This document shows, in pieces, positions 44,871 to 54,488 of a stretch of DNA of 64,000 bases. A program made the position numbers and the translations under genes. Position 1 is the stretch's first letter, and each line of letters starts with the position of its first letter. The notes beneath the pieces were generated by a model, which did no database searches, was not told the origin of the DNA, and saw only the letters and a list, made by a program, of their open reading frames with translations. The stretch is from Fimbriimonadaceae bacterium (GTDB taxonomy: Bacteria > Armatimonadota > Fimbriimonadia > Fimbriimonadales > Fimbriimonadaceae), in contig JAHBTD010000003.1 of NCBI GenBank assembly GCA_019638775.1, positions 434,001 to 498,000 of the forward strand, read 5' to 3'.

Positions 44871-45308
44871 CTAAACGCTCATCAATCGCTCAAAAACAAC
44901 CTGGCGTTTGATCTCCTCAAACCCCAACCGCACATAAAAGTCGTGCGCCTCCGTTCGTTTCTCATTCATGCGCAGGCGCACTTTTTCGACGCCCAATTGA
45001 TCGGCAAGTGCAAAGGCATGGTTGATGAGCGCCTTGCCGTGCCCCTCGCCCCGACTGTCCTCGTCCACAACGAGGCCCGAAATCAGCAAGTAAGGCTCGC
45101 TTGTCAGTTCAGCATCAAGGCGAGCGCCCATCCAGCCGACTATCTTATTCTCCGACTCGACCACAAACACAAAACGCTCAGGGTCGTCAAGAAACGATTG
45201 AAGGGATGACCGCATGCGTTCGAGGCTCACCGAGTAGCCAAGCTGGACACTTAACCGCGCCATCTCATGGGCATCGTCAAGGAGCGCCTCGCGAATTCGA
45301 CCAGCCAT
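44871..45308 (-). CDS. GNAT family N-acetyltransferase
   Basis: 145 residues from ATG 45308. The acetyl-CoA-binding motif A is LLISGLVVDEDSRGEGHGKALI (the R-G-x-G-x-G/A loop is RGEGHG), followed by FALADQLGVEKVRLRMNE and the closing AHDFYVRLGFEEIKRQVVFER. The substrate cannot be inferred. The gene is upstream-adjacent to nothing on its strand except the tmRNA gene. Confidence 0.88.
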   Translation of the reverse strand: MAGRIREALLDDAHEMARLSVQLGYSVSLERMRSSLQSFLDDPERFVFVVESENKIVGWMGARLDAELTSEPYLLISGLVVDEDSRGEGHGKALINHAFALADQLGVEKVRLRMNEKRTEAHDFYVRLGFEEIKRQVVFERLMSV

Positions 45309-45357
45309 AAGCCGATTATGAATCCGCGCTGCAAACAATGCAGTCAGAAAGGAAATC

Positions 45358-45708
45358 TGGTGGAGGCGGGGAGAATTGAACTCCCTTCCAAAACCGTCGC
45401 ACTAACCATCACCACGAGCGTCTTCCCAGATTAATCTTAGTGCCAACCTGCCCTGAGACCGGCCAGTTGACACCCAGCTCGATTAGTTTAACTCAGCTTG
45501 CTTCAAGCGGCAACTCACTGAGCGATCCGGATTTTGTTACACCCGAACTCTCTCCTACCGACTCGGAGAGGGCGGACGCGCTGCGTTAATTAGGCAGCGT
45601 AGGCGAAATTGTTGTTCGCTTTTACTTTTTTGCCGCTTTTTACGAGGCCAACGGCTCCTCGGCTCGCAACGGAAAGTCGAACCAGCTCTGTCGAACCCGT
45701 TCGCCCCC
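45358..45708 (-). ncRNA. ssrA: Transfer-messenger RNA
   Basis: 351 nt on the minus strand, from GGGGGCGAACGGGTTCGACA at 45708 to the encoded CCA at 45360-45358. The 5' GGGGGCG pairs with the 3' CGCCTCC of the acceptor stem, and the 3' part is a T-arm-like GGAGTTCAATTCTCC. The tag frame begins GCG AAC AAC AAT (45619 downwards) and encodes ANNNFAYAA, ending in TAA at 45592-45590. With the charged Ala the proteolysis tag would be AANNNFAYAA. tmRNA rescues stalled ribosomes together with SmpB. Pseudoknot stems follow the tag. Confidence 0.95.
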
Positions 45709-45718
45709 AGTTCCTACA

Positions 45719-45724
45719 ATTATA
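45719..45724 (-). promoter_or_regulatory. tmRNA promoter -10 element
   Basis: A perfect TATAAT on the minus strand, 10 nt upstream of the mature 5' end. The -35 is weak (CTGCCT at 17-nt spacing). Confidence 0.7.
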
Positions 45725-45897
45725 GAACATCGGTTGCTTGCAGGCAGTTCCAGGCTCAAATTTTCAGGTCTATATAGATTTTTTGCACGTAAATCGGACA
45801 GTTCTAAAGTATTCTTGAGAATGAGATTGTTACAGATTGCCCGGTCGTGTGCATCATTCGTTCGCGCACGACACGTCTGAATTTCTGGAGAATGCCC

Positions 45898-47862
45898 GTG
45901 AATACACATCGTTTGACTCTTTGCTCGGTCGGTTTGGCAGTATTGGCCAGCGCCGCATTAGCCCAATCGGGGCGAGTCGGCCCGACCAAGATTTTTACAA
46001 CGTCACGAGCCGTGGTGGAGAGCACTGCAAAGTTCCAACCGCAGATTAACCCCATCATGCGCGCAGGCCTGTTCGTACCCGAGAACCCCGGCCGCAACCT
46101 AATCTTGGCTCCACCCGAAGCGATGAATGCGCTTCCCGTTGGAGGCATAGCGCCATACAAGAACACCACCGGCAAGGCCTACTTCCCCGGAATCACAGCG
46201 ACGGGATGGGTCCCTGCCGACCCCCACATCGCGGTGGGTAAGACGCACGTCGTCCAAGTCGTGAACTCGGATATTGCGTTCTTCACCAAGACGGGCACAA
46301 AGGTTTTCCAGCAGAGAATGGATGGCGCGTCCGGTTTCTTCGGCAGTGTCGGTGCAAGCAGCTTTGTCTTCGACCCCAAAGCGATCTACGACGCGAATAC
46401 GGACCGATACTTCGTTGTCGCACTAGACAAGACTGCCGACGACTCCAATCTACTCATTGCTGTCTCCGACGATGACAACCCCGTCGGAAACTGGTTCAAG
46501 TACAAAATCAACTGTAAGCTCACGGTCGGCGCCGATACCTTCTGGCTCGACTACCCGGGCTGGGGTCTCAACAAGGATGCCGTGGTTTGCTCGGGCAATA
46601 TGTTCGGCCTAAACAACGGTGGATTCGGTGGCGCACAGTTCGTCGTAATCAAGAAGGCACAGCTCCTCACTGGCGCTGCCGCTCAAGTGACATCGCTTGT
46701 CCACGCTGGCGGTTATTCCGTCCAGATGGCAGAGACACGCGACAACGCTCTCGACAAGATCTATGCGATTTCGTTGCAGAACACGGGCCAAGTACGGATG
46801 TACGCGATCACTAACACGGCGGGCGTGCCCGTACTGAACTTCACCTCAGTCGGCATTCCGTCCTACAACCAGGTCACACGAAACGCAAACACCATCGGCA
46901 GTGTGCTCGACCCGGTAAGCGACCGCGTTTTCCAAGCAACGTTCATCAACGGGAAGCTGTACACAACGCACGTCGCGATGACAAACGATAACCGAATCGG
47001 TTCGCGCTGGTACCAAATCAGCATGAACAACTATCCGGTCGGAACCCCAACCACCGATATGGCAGGTTTGGTCACGGCGAACGCCGGACAAGACGCATTC
47101 ATGCCAGGTATCGCCGTCAACAACCTCGGCGATGTCTCGCTCATCTTCACACGCAGCAGCCCATCGGTCGCTGCCGACGTGATGATCTGTTCGCGAAAAT
47201 CGACTGATGCTCCGGGCGTCATGAGCACTCCCGTCCAGATGGCCACTTCAACAGGTTCGGGCTACGGCGGACGCTGGGGTGACTATCACTCCGTGCAGAT
47301 TGATCCCAGTGATGGGCTCACATTCTGGGGAGTTGCCAAGACGATCAATGGCAATAGCTGGGCAACTCAAATCGTCTCTTGGTCGGTAAGCAGTCCAATC
47401 GAAGTTGCCGACGAATGGGATGCAACCTCCGTGGCCGCATTCCTTGGAAACTATGCTGGCGGAGATGTGACTTCGGTCCAATCCGTAAACAACGTAACCT
47501 ACAACGTTTCGTCGGTCTACATCCAATCCCTCGGGTACGCGGCGGCTGTTGAAGCAACCTTCAACGTCACCCCCGGACCGTACAACAACATGTTCGTGAA
47601 GATCAAGGCCAACCAGGTCTTGTCCGTAACAGGCATGGTCTGGGTTTGGAACTGGAACACAAACTCCTATGAGTTCATCAAGGCTTGGCCGCTTCCGAAT
47701 TCGAATACGGTTAGCCTCCAACTCTTCGGTAACCTGGCTCGATTCGTGGGCGCGGATGGAACGGTCAAAGTCGTGTTCCGCACGAACTTCGGACTCAAGG
47801 CATCCAAGTCGCACGTCCTCAAGGCTGACCTCATTCAGTTCTTGACAACGACGCCCGGCTAA
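45898..47862 (+). CDS. Large secreted protein with C-terminal module shared with the subtilase
   Basis: About 654 residues from GTG 45898, which sits 7 nt after GGAG; ATG 45892 is only 1 nt after it. A signal peptide (ending SAALAQ) precedes a repetitive beta-rich body with WVPADPHIAVGKTHVVQVVN, FDPKAIYDANTDRYFVVA and RWGDYHSVQIDPSDGLTFWG, suggesting a beta-propeller or sialidase-like fold. Residues from about 505 match the C-terminal module of the 18767 subtilase (GGDVTSV, LSVTGMVWVWNWNTNSYEF, ARFVGADGTVKVVFRT). Function unknown. Confidence 0.82.
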   Translation: MNTHRLTLCSVGLAVLASAALAQSGRVGPTKIFTTSRAVVESTAKFQPQINPIMRAGLFVPENPGRNLILAPPEAMNALPVGGIAPYKNTTGKAYFPGITATGWVPADPHIAVGKTHVVQVVNSDIAFFTKTGTKVFQQRMDGASGFFGSVGASSFVFDPKAIYDANTDRYFVVALDKTADDSNLLIAVSDDDNPVGNWFKYKINCKLTVGADTFWLDYPGWGLNKDAVVCSGNMFGLNNGGFGGAQFVVIKKAQLLTGAAAQVTSLVHAGGYSVQMAETRDNALDKIYAISLQNTGQVRMYAITNTAGVPVLNFTSVGIPSYNQVTRNANTIGSVLDPVSDRVFQATFINGKLYTTHVAMTNDNRIGSRWYQISMNNYPVGTPTTDMAGLVTANAGQDAFMPGIAVNNLGDVSLIFTRSSPSVAADVMICSRKSTDAPGVMSTPVQMATSTGSGYGGRWGDYHSVQIDPSDGLTFWGVAKTINGNSWATQIVSWSVSSPIEVADEWDATSVAAFLGNYAGGDVTSVQSVNNVTYNVSSVYIQSLGYAAAVEATFNVTPGPYNNMFVKIKANQVLSVTGMVWVWNWNTNSYEFIKAWPLPNSNTVSLQLFGNLARFVGADGTVKVVFRTNFGLKASKSHVLKADLIQFLTTTPG

Positions 47863-47883
47863 TCGACTCAGAAACAGATAGGG

Positions 47884-47918
47884 AATAAGCGGGCCGCTAT
47901 AGCGGCTCGCTTATTTTA
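47884..47918 (+). terminator. Terminator after the secreted protein gene
   Basis: A long palindromic stem, AATAAGCG...CCGCTATAGCGG...CGCTTATT, ends in TTTT. It starts 22 bp after the stop. Confidence 0.8.
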
Positions 47919-47971
47919 ATTGGGCACTCCACCATCACCCCCTCCCTGCCCCAAGCTATAATCAAGCCAAT

Positions 47972-48436
47972 ATGACGCGTGTTTTGGTGATTGACGACGA
48001 GCCCGATGTCTTGCAGGCCGTAGCTCGTCGACTTGAAAGGTGCGGCTATGGCGTCGAGACAGCGGTCAGCGCCGAGGACGGAATCAAGAAGGTCTTCGAC
48101 ACCGCGCGACCCTTCGACGTGATCGTCACCGATATGAGCATGGATGACCCCGAAGCAGGCCTCCACGTACTCAGCGCCGCATTCTCGCGTGATCTCTTCG
48201 CCGAAGTTATCGTCATGACCGCCTACGGCAACGTTGCAAATGCCGTCGAATGCATGAAGCGTGGAGCGTTCGATTACGTCGAGAAAAACTCCCCGGGCAT
48301 TGATACATTCGAACTGCTCACTCTAAAGATTGATCAAGCGATGGAAAGACGTCGGCGCGACATGCGCACGATTGAATTGTGGGAGCGGACTGCAAAAGTC
48401 CGAGAAAGAGAAAAGGCTCCAAGCCTTCCTGATTAG
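47972..48436 (+). CDS. Single-domain response regulator
   Basis: 154 residues. The receiver has VLVIDDEPD, phospho-acceptor Asp in VIVTDMSMDD, VIVMTAYG and DYVEKN (conserved Lys), followed by a charged helix of about 35 residues and no output domain. It may act by protein-protein contact or phosphotransfer. No kinase is adjacent. The rhomboid gene follows after 41 bp on the same strand. Confidence 0.88.
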   Translation: MTRVLVIDDEPDVLQAVARRLERCGYGVETAVSAEDGIKKVFDTARPFDVIVTDMSMDDPEAGLHVLSAAFSRDLFAEVIVMTAYGNVANAVECMKRGAFDYVEKNSPGIDTFELLTLKIDQAMERRRRDMRTIELWERTAKVREREKAPSLPD

Positions 48437-48477
48437 TATTTGCAGGAACGCACTATGTTCATTTAGAACTTTAGAAC

Positions 48478-49803
48478 GTGCTGCTGCCGATTCGATCTAA
48501 GAATCCTCCGGAAAGCTTTCCAGTAGGGACGGTCCTCCTCATTATTGCGAACGTAGTGGTTTATGCCTTTACGTCCGACATGTTCCTGAGCATCAAGGAC
48601 CCAATTGTCGAAAACTACGGGCTCTCATACAACAATATGAGTCCGTTAACATTCTTCTCAAGCACGTTTTTACATGCCGATCTCTTTCACCTTCTCGGCA
48701 ACATGTGGTTTCTCTACCTCTTCGGGTTTGCCGTGGAGGGTCGCTTCCGAACACCTAAGTTCCTCGCTGTCTACTTTTTAGCTGGTCTAGCCGGTGACGC
48801 CCTGCACCTAGCGCTAATGGGAGCACGCGAGCCAGATCTGCCAAGTATTGGTGCGTCTGGTGCGATCATGGGCGTTATGGGGGCGGCGATCTATATGTTC
48901 CCGCATGCCAAGGTCATGATGCTGTACTTCTTCGGCATCTGGTGGTACGGTATCACCGATTGGGCGATGTGGGTCGTCGGGCTAATCTATGTTGGGCTAG
49001 ACGTACTGGGCGCCCTTGTGAGTGCAACCGGGGGTGGAGTCGCCCATTTGGCTCACCTTGGCGGAGTGGGTGGTGGGTTCCTCATCTGTATGTTGCTCCG
49101 AACCCACCGCGACGATGCCTACACGAGCGAAGCGAAGGCAAGCCTCGACGAAACAAAAGACCTCAGTCTTCTTTCAGCATCAGAGCTACAAGCTCTTTAC
49201 GAGATCAATCCAAAGGATCATAAAATCATTACGCATTGGATGCTATCCATCATCCGTGGCAGGAGCTACTCAACACTGCCCGCCGGCACCGGCTACAGCA
49301 GCCACTACAATCCGCAGAAAATCGACCCGATGGCGATGCAGGCTGGTATGGGATTTATGAGTGGCCCGCCAAAACCGACGGTATTAGGGCAAGGGGGTTC
49401 CAGCCCCGACACCTGCATTCGAGCCTTTCTGGGTGCCTTGCCGCAGTTGGTCAAAGAGATGCCCGCTGCCACCATGTCGAGCATCCTCTTACAGTTCCCC
49501 GCCGACCCAGGAAGCATTCCTTCCTATGCTTTCTTCGAGGTCGGAACAAAGCTGGAAAGGGAAGGGCAAGGAATTCAGGCGCTTCAAATGTATGATCACG
49601 TTCTCAAGCATCCACAGCCATCGCAATCGGACCTTGAGGCAGCGATGTTTCGCAGTGGTGTCCTGTGCGAAGGGCAGATTGCAAACTTCGAGCGCTCGGC
49701 CCACTGTTACCGTGAGATCATTCGCGTATTCCCCATGAGCACCTTTGCGGACAATGCGCGGTCGCGCCTCGCAAACCTCCAAAAGTCCGGCCGTATCAAG
49801 TAA
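48478..49803 (+). CDS. Rhomboid intramembrane protease with C-terminal helical-repeat domain
   Basis: 441 residues, GTG start. The N-terminal 210 residues are a six-helix rhomboid with SSTFLHADLFHLLGNMWFL, catalytic Ser in IGASGAIMGVMGA and catalytic His in VAHLAHLGGVGGG. The C-terminal 220 residues are soluble; the last part has TPR-like helices (QALQMYDHVLKHPQ, SAHCYREIIRVFP), so the domain may bind substrates or partners. Rhomboids cut transmembrane proteins. The substrate is unknown. Confidence 0.93.
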   Translation: MLLPIRSKNPPESFPVGTVLLIIANVVVYAFTSDMFLSIKDPIVENYGLSYNNMSPLTFFSSTFLHADLFHLLGNMWFLYLFGFAVEGRFRTPKFLAVYFLAGLAGDALHLALMGAREPDLPSIGASGAIMGVMGAAIYMFPHAKVMMLYFFGIWWYGITDWAMWVVGLIYVGLDVLGALVSATGGGVAHLAHLGGVGGGFLICMLLRTHRDDAYTSEAKASLDETKDLSLLSASELQALYEINPKDHKIITHWMLSIIRGRSYSTLPAGTGYSSHYNPQKIDPMAMQAGMGFMSGPPKPTVLGQGGSSPDTCIRAFLGALPQLVKEMPAATMSSILLQFPADPGSIPSYAFFEVGTKLEREGQGIQALQMYDHVLKHPQPSQSDLEAAMFRSGVLCEGQIANFERSAHCYREIIRVFPMSTFADNARSRLANLQKSGRIK

Positions 49804-49832
49804 TTGCCAGAATAAATAATAGTAAGTATATT
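49804..49832 (+). promoter_or_regulatory. Sigma-70-type promoter for the 49862 gene
   Basis: TTGCCA at 49804-49809 and TATATT at 49827-49832 with 17-bp spacing, directly after the rhomboid stop in AT-rich DNA. Confidence 0.55.
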
Positions 49833-49861
49833 TTATGATGTATATTAAAGGTGGTGACATC

Positions 49862-50416
49862 ATGAAAAAGCTGCATATCACGCTCTCACTCCTCCTCGCC
49901 GCCTCCGCCCTCTTCGGATTTAGCCGCCAAGACCCGCACAATCACGGCAAAACGTCCGCCCAAAAGCCGCAATCTGCCGCTGAACTGGCCTTCGACCAAT
50001 TCAAGAGCATGGTCGGCGTTTGGGAAGGGAAGGACGCCTCAACCGGTCGCAACATCAAGATCGAATACAGGCTCATCGCCAACGGCTCCGTCGTAATGGC
50101 GACCTCCGACTACGACGCCCACCCAAACGACCAGATGGTCACGATGTACTCGCTCGACATCGGCAAGCTCATCCTCACTCACTACTGCGTGGCCCGCAAC
50201 CAGCCAAGGCTTGAGGCCACAAATATCTCTGCCGACGGTAAAACCATCGAGTTCAGGTTCAAAAACGGCACCGGCTTGAAAGACATCAATACCGGGCACA
50301 TGCACAACGTGAACGTCTGGTTCCTCGACAAGGACACCTACAAAGATCAATGGAGCTTCTATCAAAACGGCAAAGAAACCTTCATGGAAGACTTCACGCT
50401 CAAGCGCGTCAAATGA
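49862..50416 (+). CDS. Secreted protein of unknown function
   Basis: 184 residues from ATG 49862, 7-8 nt after AAAGGTGG. The signal peptide MKKLHITLSLLLAASALFG is followed by a His-rich linker and a domain starting FDQFKSMVGVWEGKDASTG, continuing with IEYRLIANGSVVMATSDY and ending YQNGKETFMEDFTLKRVK. The pattern (GxWxG start, alternating beta strands) resembles lipocalin/DUF1579-like proteins. A terminator follows. Confidence 0.7.
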   Translation: MKKLHITLSLLLAASALFGFSRQDPHNHGKTSAQKPQSAAELAFDQFKSMVGVWEGKDASTGRNIKIEYRLIANGSVVMATSDYDAHPNDQMVTMYSLDIGKLILTHYCVARNQPRLEATNISADGKTIEFRFKNGTGLKDINTGHMHNVNVWFLDKDTYKDQWSFYQNGKETFMEDFTLKRVK

Positions 50417-50435
50417 ACCCCAGCCACGGGCGAAT

Positions 50436-50468
50436 GACCGTCCCTCAAAAGGGACGGTCCTGTTTTTT
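50436..50468 (+). terminator. Terminator after the 49862 gene
   Basis: GACCGTCCC at 50436-50444 and GGGACGGTC at 50451-50459 with a 6-nt loop, followed by CTGTTTTTT. Confidence 0.92.
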
Positions 50469-50475
50469 GAAAGAT

Positions 50476-50497
50476 TATGTGACCATATGGTCACATA
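50476..50497. promoter_or_regulatory. Perfect 22-bp palindromic operator upstream of the ArsR-SRPBCC gene
   Basis: The half-site TATGTGACCAT is followed directly by its exact complement (centre 50486/50487). It lies 30 bp before the GTG start, and a TTATGCT -10-like element follows at about 50513. The position suggests autoregulation by the ArsR-type protein. Confidence 0.75.
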
Positions 50498-50527
50498 TAG
50501 ACCAAATCTGTGTTATGCTCCTAATCG

Positions 50528-51307
50528 GTGAACGAAGACGGCCTGGATTCTGTATTTAAGTCCCTCTCCGACCGCACCCGACGAAGGCTTCTCGACATGC
50601 TCAAGGAGAAACCACGGACAACGGGCGACCTATGCGCGCAGTTCCCCGACGTCACGCGGTTTGCGATCATGAAGCATCTGGAGGTGCTGGTCACAGCTGG
50701 CCTGGTCGTGCTGCGTCGGCAGGGAAGAGAGAGGTGGAACCACATCAACGTTGTGCCCTTGCAAGAGGCGCACGAACGTTGGGTGAGCCAGTATCAGCAG
50801 GCATGGGCGTCTTCGCTCCTGACTTTGCGGCGAACGGTCGAATCCGAGAGCCGCGCGGAGAGATTAGCAATGGATCAGATGACAATAGAACAAGAGATCG
50901 TCATTGGGGGTGCCCCCGACACTGTATATAAAGCGTTGACCGAAAACATCGGCGCTTGGTGGTCACACTCCTTCTCAGATGCGCCCAAGCACATCACCCT
51001 CGAACCGTTTCCTGGAGGACGGTTCTTCGAAGAGTTTGAGGGCGGCGGCGGGCTATACGCAACCGTCACCTACGCCGAACCCGGCAAAGAGCTGCGAATG
51101 CTCGGGCCAATGGGCATGTCGGGCGCGGTCGCAGGATATGTCGAATACCGGCTCGAAGCCGAAGGCAAAGACACACGACTCAAGCTTTCCCATCGCGTCG
51201 TTGGAGAGGTGACTGACGAAAGAAAGAGTCTCTACACAACGGGGTGGAATGCACTCCTCACCCAACGCTTAAAGCCTTTTGTCGAAAATGGGGAAAGATA
51301 TCGTTAG
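50528..51307 (+). CDS. ArsR-type HTH fused to SRPBCC (AHSA1-like) domain
   Basis: 259 residues, GTG start. Residues 1-100 form a winged helix (VFKSLSDRTRRRLLDMLKEK, then VTRFAIMKHLEVLVTAGLVV and RRQGRERWNHI). Residues about 115-255 form an SRPBCC/AHSA1 domain (IEQEIVIGGAPDTVYKALTE, WWSHSF, LEPFPGGRFFEEFEGGGG, ending in the long C-terminal helix). The separate proteins are often neighbours; here they are fused. The SRPBCC pocket may bind the inducer. The conserved metal-binding Cys of ArsR is not apparent. Confidence 0.9.
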   Translation: MNEDGLDSVFKSLSDRTRRRLLDMLKEKPRTTGDLCAQFPDVTRFAIMKHLEVLVTAGLVVLRRQGRERWNHINVVPLQEAHERWVSQYQQAWASSLLTLRRTVESESRAERLAMDQMTIEQEIVIGGAPDTVYKALTENIGAWWSHSFSDAPKHITLEPFPGGRFFEEFEGGGGLYATVTYAEPGKELRMLGPMGMSGAVAGYVEYRLEAEGKDTRLKLSHRVVGEVTDERKSLYTTGWNALLTQRLKPFVENGERYR

Positions 51308-51357
51308 CTGATTTCCACCCATTTGGGAATTAAAAGCACGATTCTAAGGGCATTTCA

Positions 51358-51386
51358 GAGGTCCCGTCGGTCCTCGGCGGGACCTT
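51358..51386 (+). terminator. Terminator after the ArsR-SRPBCC gene
   Basis: AGGTCCCG and CGGGACCT arms around an 11-nt loop, followed by TTCTG. The T-tract is short. Confidence 0.65.
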
Positions 51387-51390
51387 TCTG

Positions 51391-51584
51391 CAGCACACGG
51401 CCGTCGCCGAATTGAACCGCAACCGCCGATTCCGGCCCATTTTTTACAAGGAATGGCCCATATTCAGCGGGACTTTTCCGCAATCGTTGCATTAGGGGTT
51501 TGAGTGGGGTACAACTTGCCCTCGCGACTCAGAGCGGGGACGGTTAAGAGAACCGAAAAGATGCGAGGAAATCGCCTGGGACCC
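51391..51584. other. Region between terminator and 16S promoter
   Basis: No gene or structured element recognised apart from the possible small hairpins of GC-rich DNA. Confidence 0.4.
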
Positions 51585-51614
51585 TTGACTTCCGCAACGA
51601 GACGTGCCTATAAT
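51585..51614 (+). promoter_or_regulatory. 16S rRNA promoter
   Basis: TTGACT at 51585-51590 and perfect TATAAT at 51609-51614 with an 18-bp spacer, about 210 bp upstream of the mature 16S. The only strong promoter-like pair in the region. Confidence 0.8.
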
Positions 51615-51642
51615 TCCAATTGCTGTCCGAGAGGTCGGCAAG

Positions 51643-51666
51643 CTCCTTGAAAGTTGTATAGAGTGC
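51643..51666 (+). ncRNA. 5' arm of pre-16S processing stem
   Basis: 24 nt starting CTCCTTGAAAG and complementary, apart from two positions, to 53400-53423 after the 16S. The two arms bracket the gene as the RNase III-type processing stem. Confidence 0.85.
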
Positions 51667-51825
51667 GTTTGGTAAGGTGAGCTACAAGCAGGACTACGGT
51701 CCTGCAAAACGAAGGCCGAACGAGGAACGATAATCTAATCGAGAGACGTTTGGATCCCGCAAGGGAAAAACTTCGACCCCTGAAAATAAACGACCTGATC
51801 CCGTTCAGTCGGGAATAGGAAATTT

Positions 51826-53336
<1,511 letters not shown>

Positions 53337-53399
53337 AGGATAAGCACTTGACTCTGCACGTCAGAGTTAACATATCCAGGTCGGTCTCATCTTTCAGAT

Positions 53400-53423
53400 G
53401 CACTCTATAGAGCTTTCAAGGAG
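53400..53423 (+). ncRNA. 3' arm of pre-16S processing stem
   Basis: Pairs with 51643-51666. It lies 64 nt after the mature 3' end and immediately before the terminator. Confidence 0.85.
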
Positions 53424-53426
53424 AAG

Positions 53427-53461
53427 GCGTCCCGAACTGTAATGGTTCGGGGCGCTTTTTT
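53427..53461 (+). terminator. Terminator of the 16S unit
   Basis: GCGTCCCGAAC at 53427-53437 and GTTCGGGGCGC at 53445-53455 around a 7-nt loop, followed by six T. It closes the 16S transcript before any 23S gene. Confidence 0.93.
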
Positions 53462-53477
53462 GCGTTAAGATAAGGGT

Positions 53478-54452
53478 ATGAGCGCAATGGCGCAAACGAC
53501 CCTGGACTGGATTACAGTCCGAAAAGCGTTCTTTGCCTCCACGCTAGCCGGCTTCGTGGTTGCTCTTGTCACTAGTCCGACATCTATCCCAGGCATAACT
53601 TCAAGCTTGGGTAACACTCCAATAAGCCAAGCCATTTACCACTTCATATTGGGGCTCGGAATGCACGTCGTTCCCAGTGCAATCGCCTTTGCGTTGACCT
53701 TCATGATTCCCCTTGTCTCTGGGAACAAAACGCTCAGGTGGGCATGGGGCACCTTGCTGATCTTGGCCAGCTTCCAAGGTGAACTCCGCAGCCTGCCCTG
53801 GTGGATTCAGGAAGGGCGCGTCGCTGAGATACTCGTGAACGTCCTTATCTTCGGCGGTGTGTTGGCGCTCTTATGCTGGCTTTGGGATCGGAAGCAGAGC
53901 CCCCAGGAGCCTGTTTCCGAGGAAAACGGGGTAAGAATCGCGCGGAGTTGGCCGGTCCTGGGTACCGCCATCGCTATCGGCGCTTTCGCTGCCGTAGTGC
54001 AGTCTGTCCTTACATTCCTCAGCATGAGGGCTCGTGCGGGTGGGGTAGAAGTTGGTTCCTTCTTTTGGGAGCAGCATTGGAAAGCACTGCCCGGAGAAAT
54101 ATTTGCATTTGGTGTGATGCTGGGGTGCTTGTTGCCCTCACGGAGCAAATCGGTGTATCGATGGCTCATTGGCACTGTTGCCGTCTCGATGATTATTAAG
54201 GCCCTGAGCGCCTATCCCTCGATGGTTGATACGTCTAGCCATGGAAGACCTGGGATCATGGCGGGTGTTGGAGAGTGGGGATTGACCGTTCTGGCCGGGT
54301 TAGCAGTTAACGTCATTGCGCTTTGGCTTGCTATCATGCTTTATTTGCTAGTCAACCCCGAGGAGAAGATCGGCGAATGGAGTGAGCGTTGGAGAGCAAA
54401 ACGCCAAAACCGAAAAATTCAGAAAGCACAAGAATGGCTCAGCGGAGAGTAG
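53478..54452 (+). CDS. Polytopic membrane protein of unknown function
   Basis: 324 residues (ATG 53487 is an alternative start with better AGGG spacing). Seven or eight hydrophobic helices, an internal polar linker at about 140-155 (KQSPQEPVSEENG) and a basic C-terminal tail. The two halves each begin with a helix ending in a threonine/serine-rich turn, which might reflect a duplication. No family recognised. It starts 17 bp after the 16S terminator and probably shares a transcript with the M48-like gene. Confidence 0.65.
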   Translation: MSAMAQTTLDWITVRKAFFASTLAGFVVALVTSPTSIPGITSSLGNTPISQAIYHFILGLGMHVVPSAIAFALTFMIPLVSGNKTLRWAWGTLLILASFQGELRSLPWWIQEGRVAEILVNVLIFGGVLALLCWLWDRKQSPQEPVSEENGVRIARSWPVLGTAIAIGAFAAVVQSVLTFLSMRARAGGVEVGSFFWEQHWKALPGEIFAFGVMLGCLLPSRSKSVYRWLIGTVAVSMIIKALSAYPSMVDTSSHGRPGIMAGVGEWGLTVLAGLAVNVIALWLAIMLYLLVNPEEKIGEWSERWRAKRQNRKIQKAQEWLSGE

Positions 54453-54488
54453 CCCCACTGCAACGATTACCAACCGTTCCCGTATCAA

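Noticed and set aside
53337-53477. Searched for spacer tRNA or 23S after the 16S
   Set aside because: Only a processing arm and terminator are present before the next protein gene.
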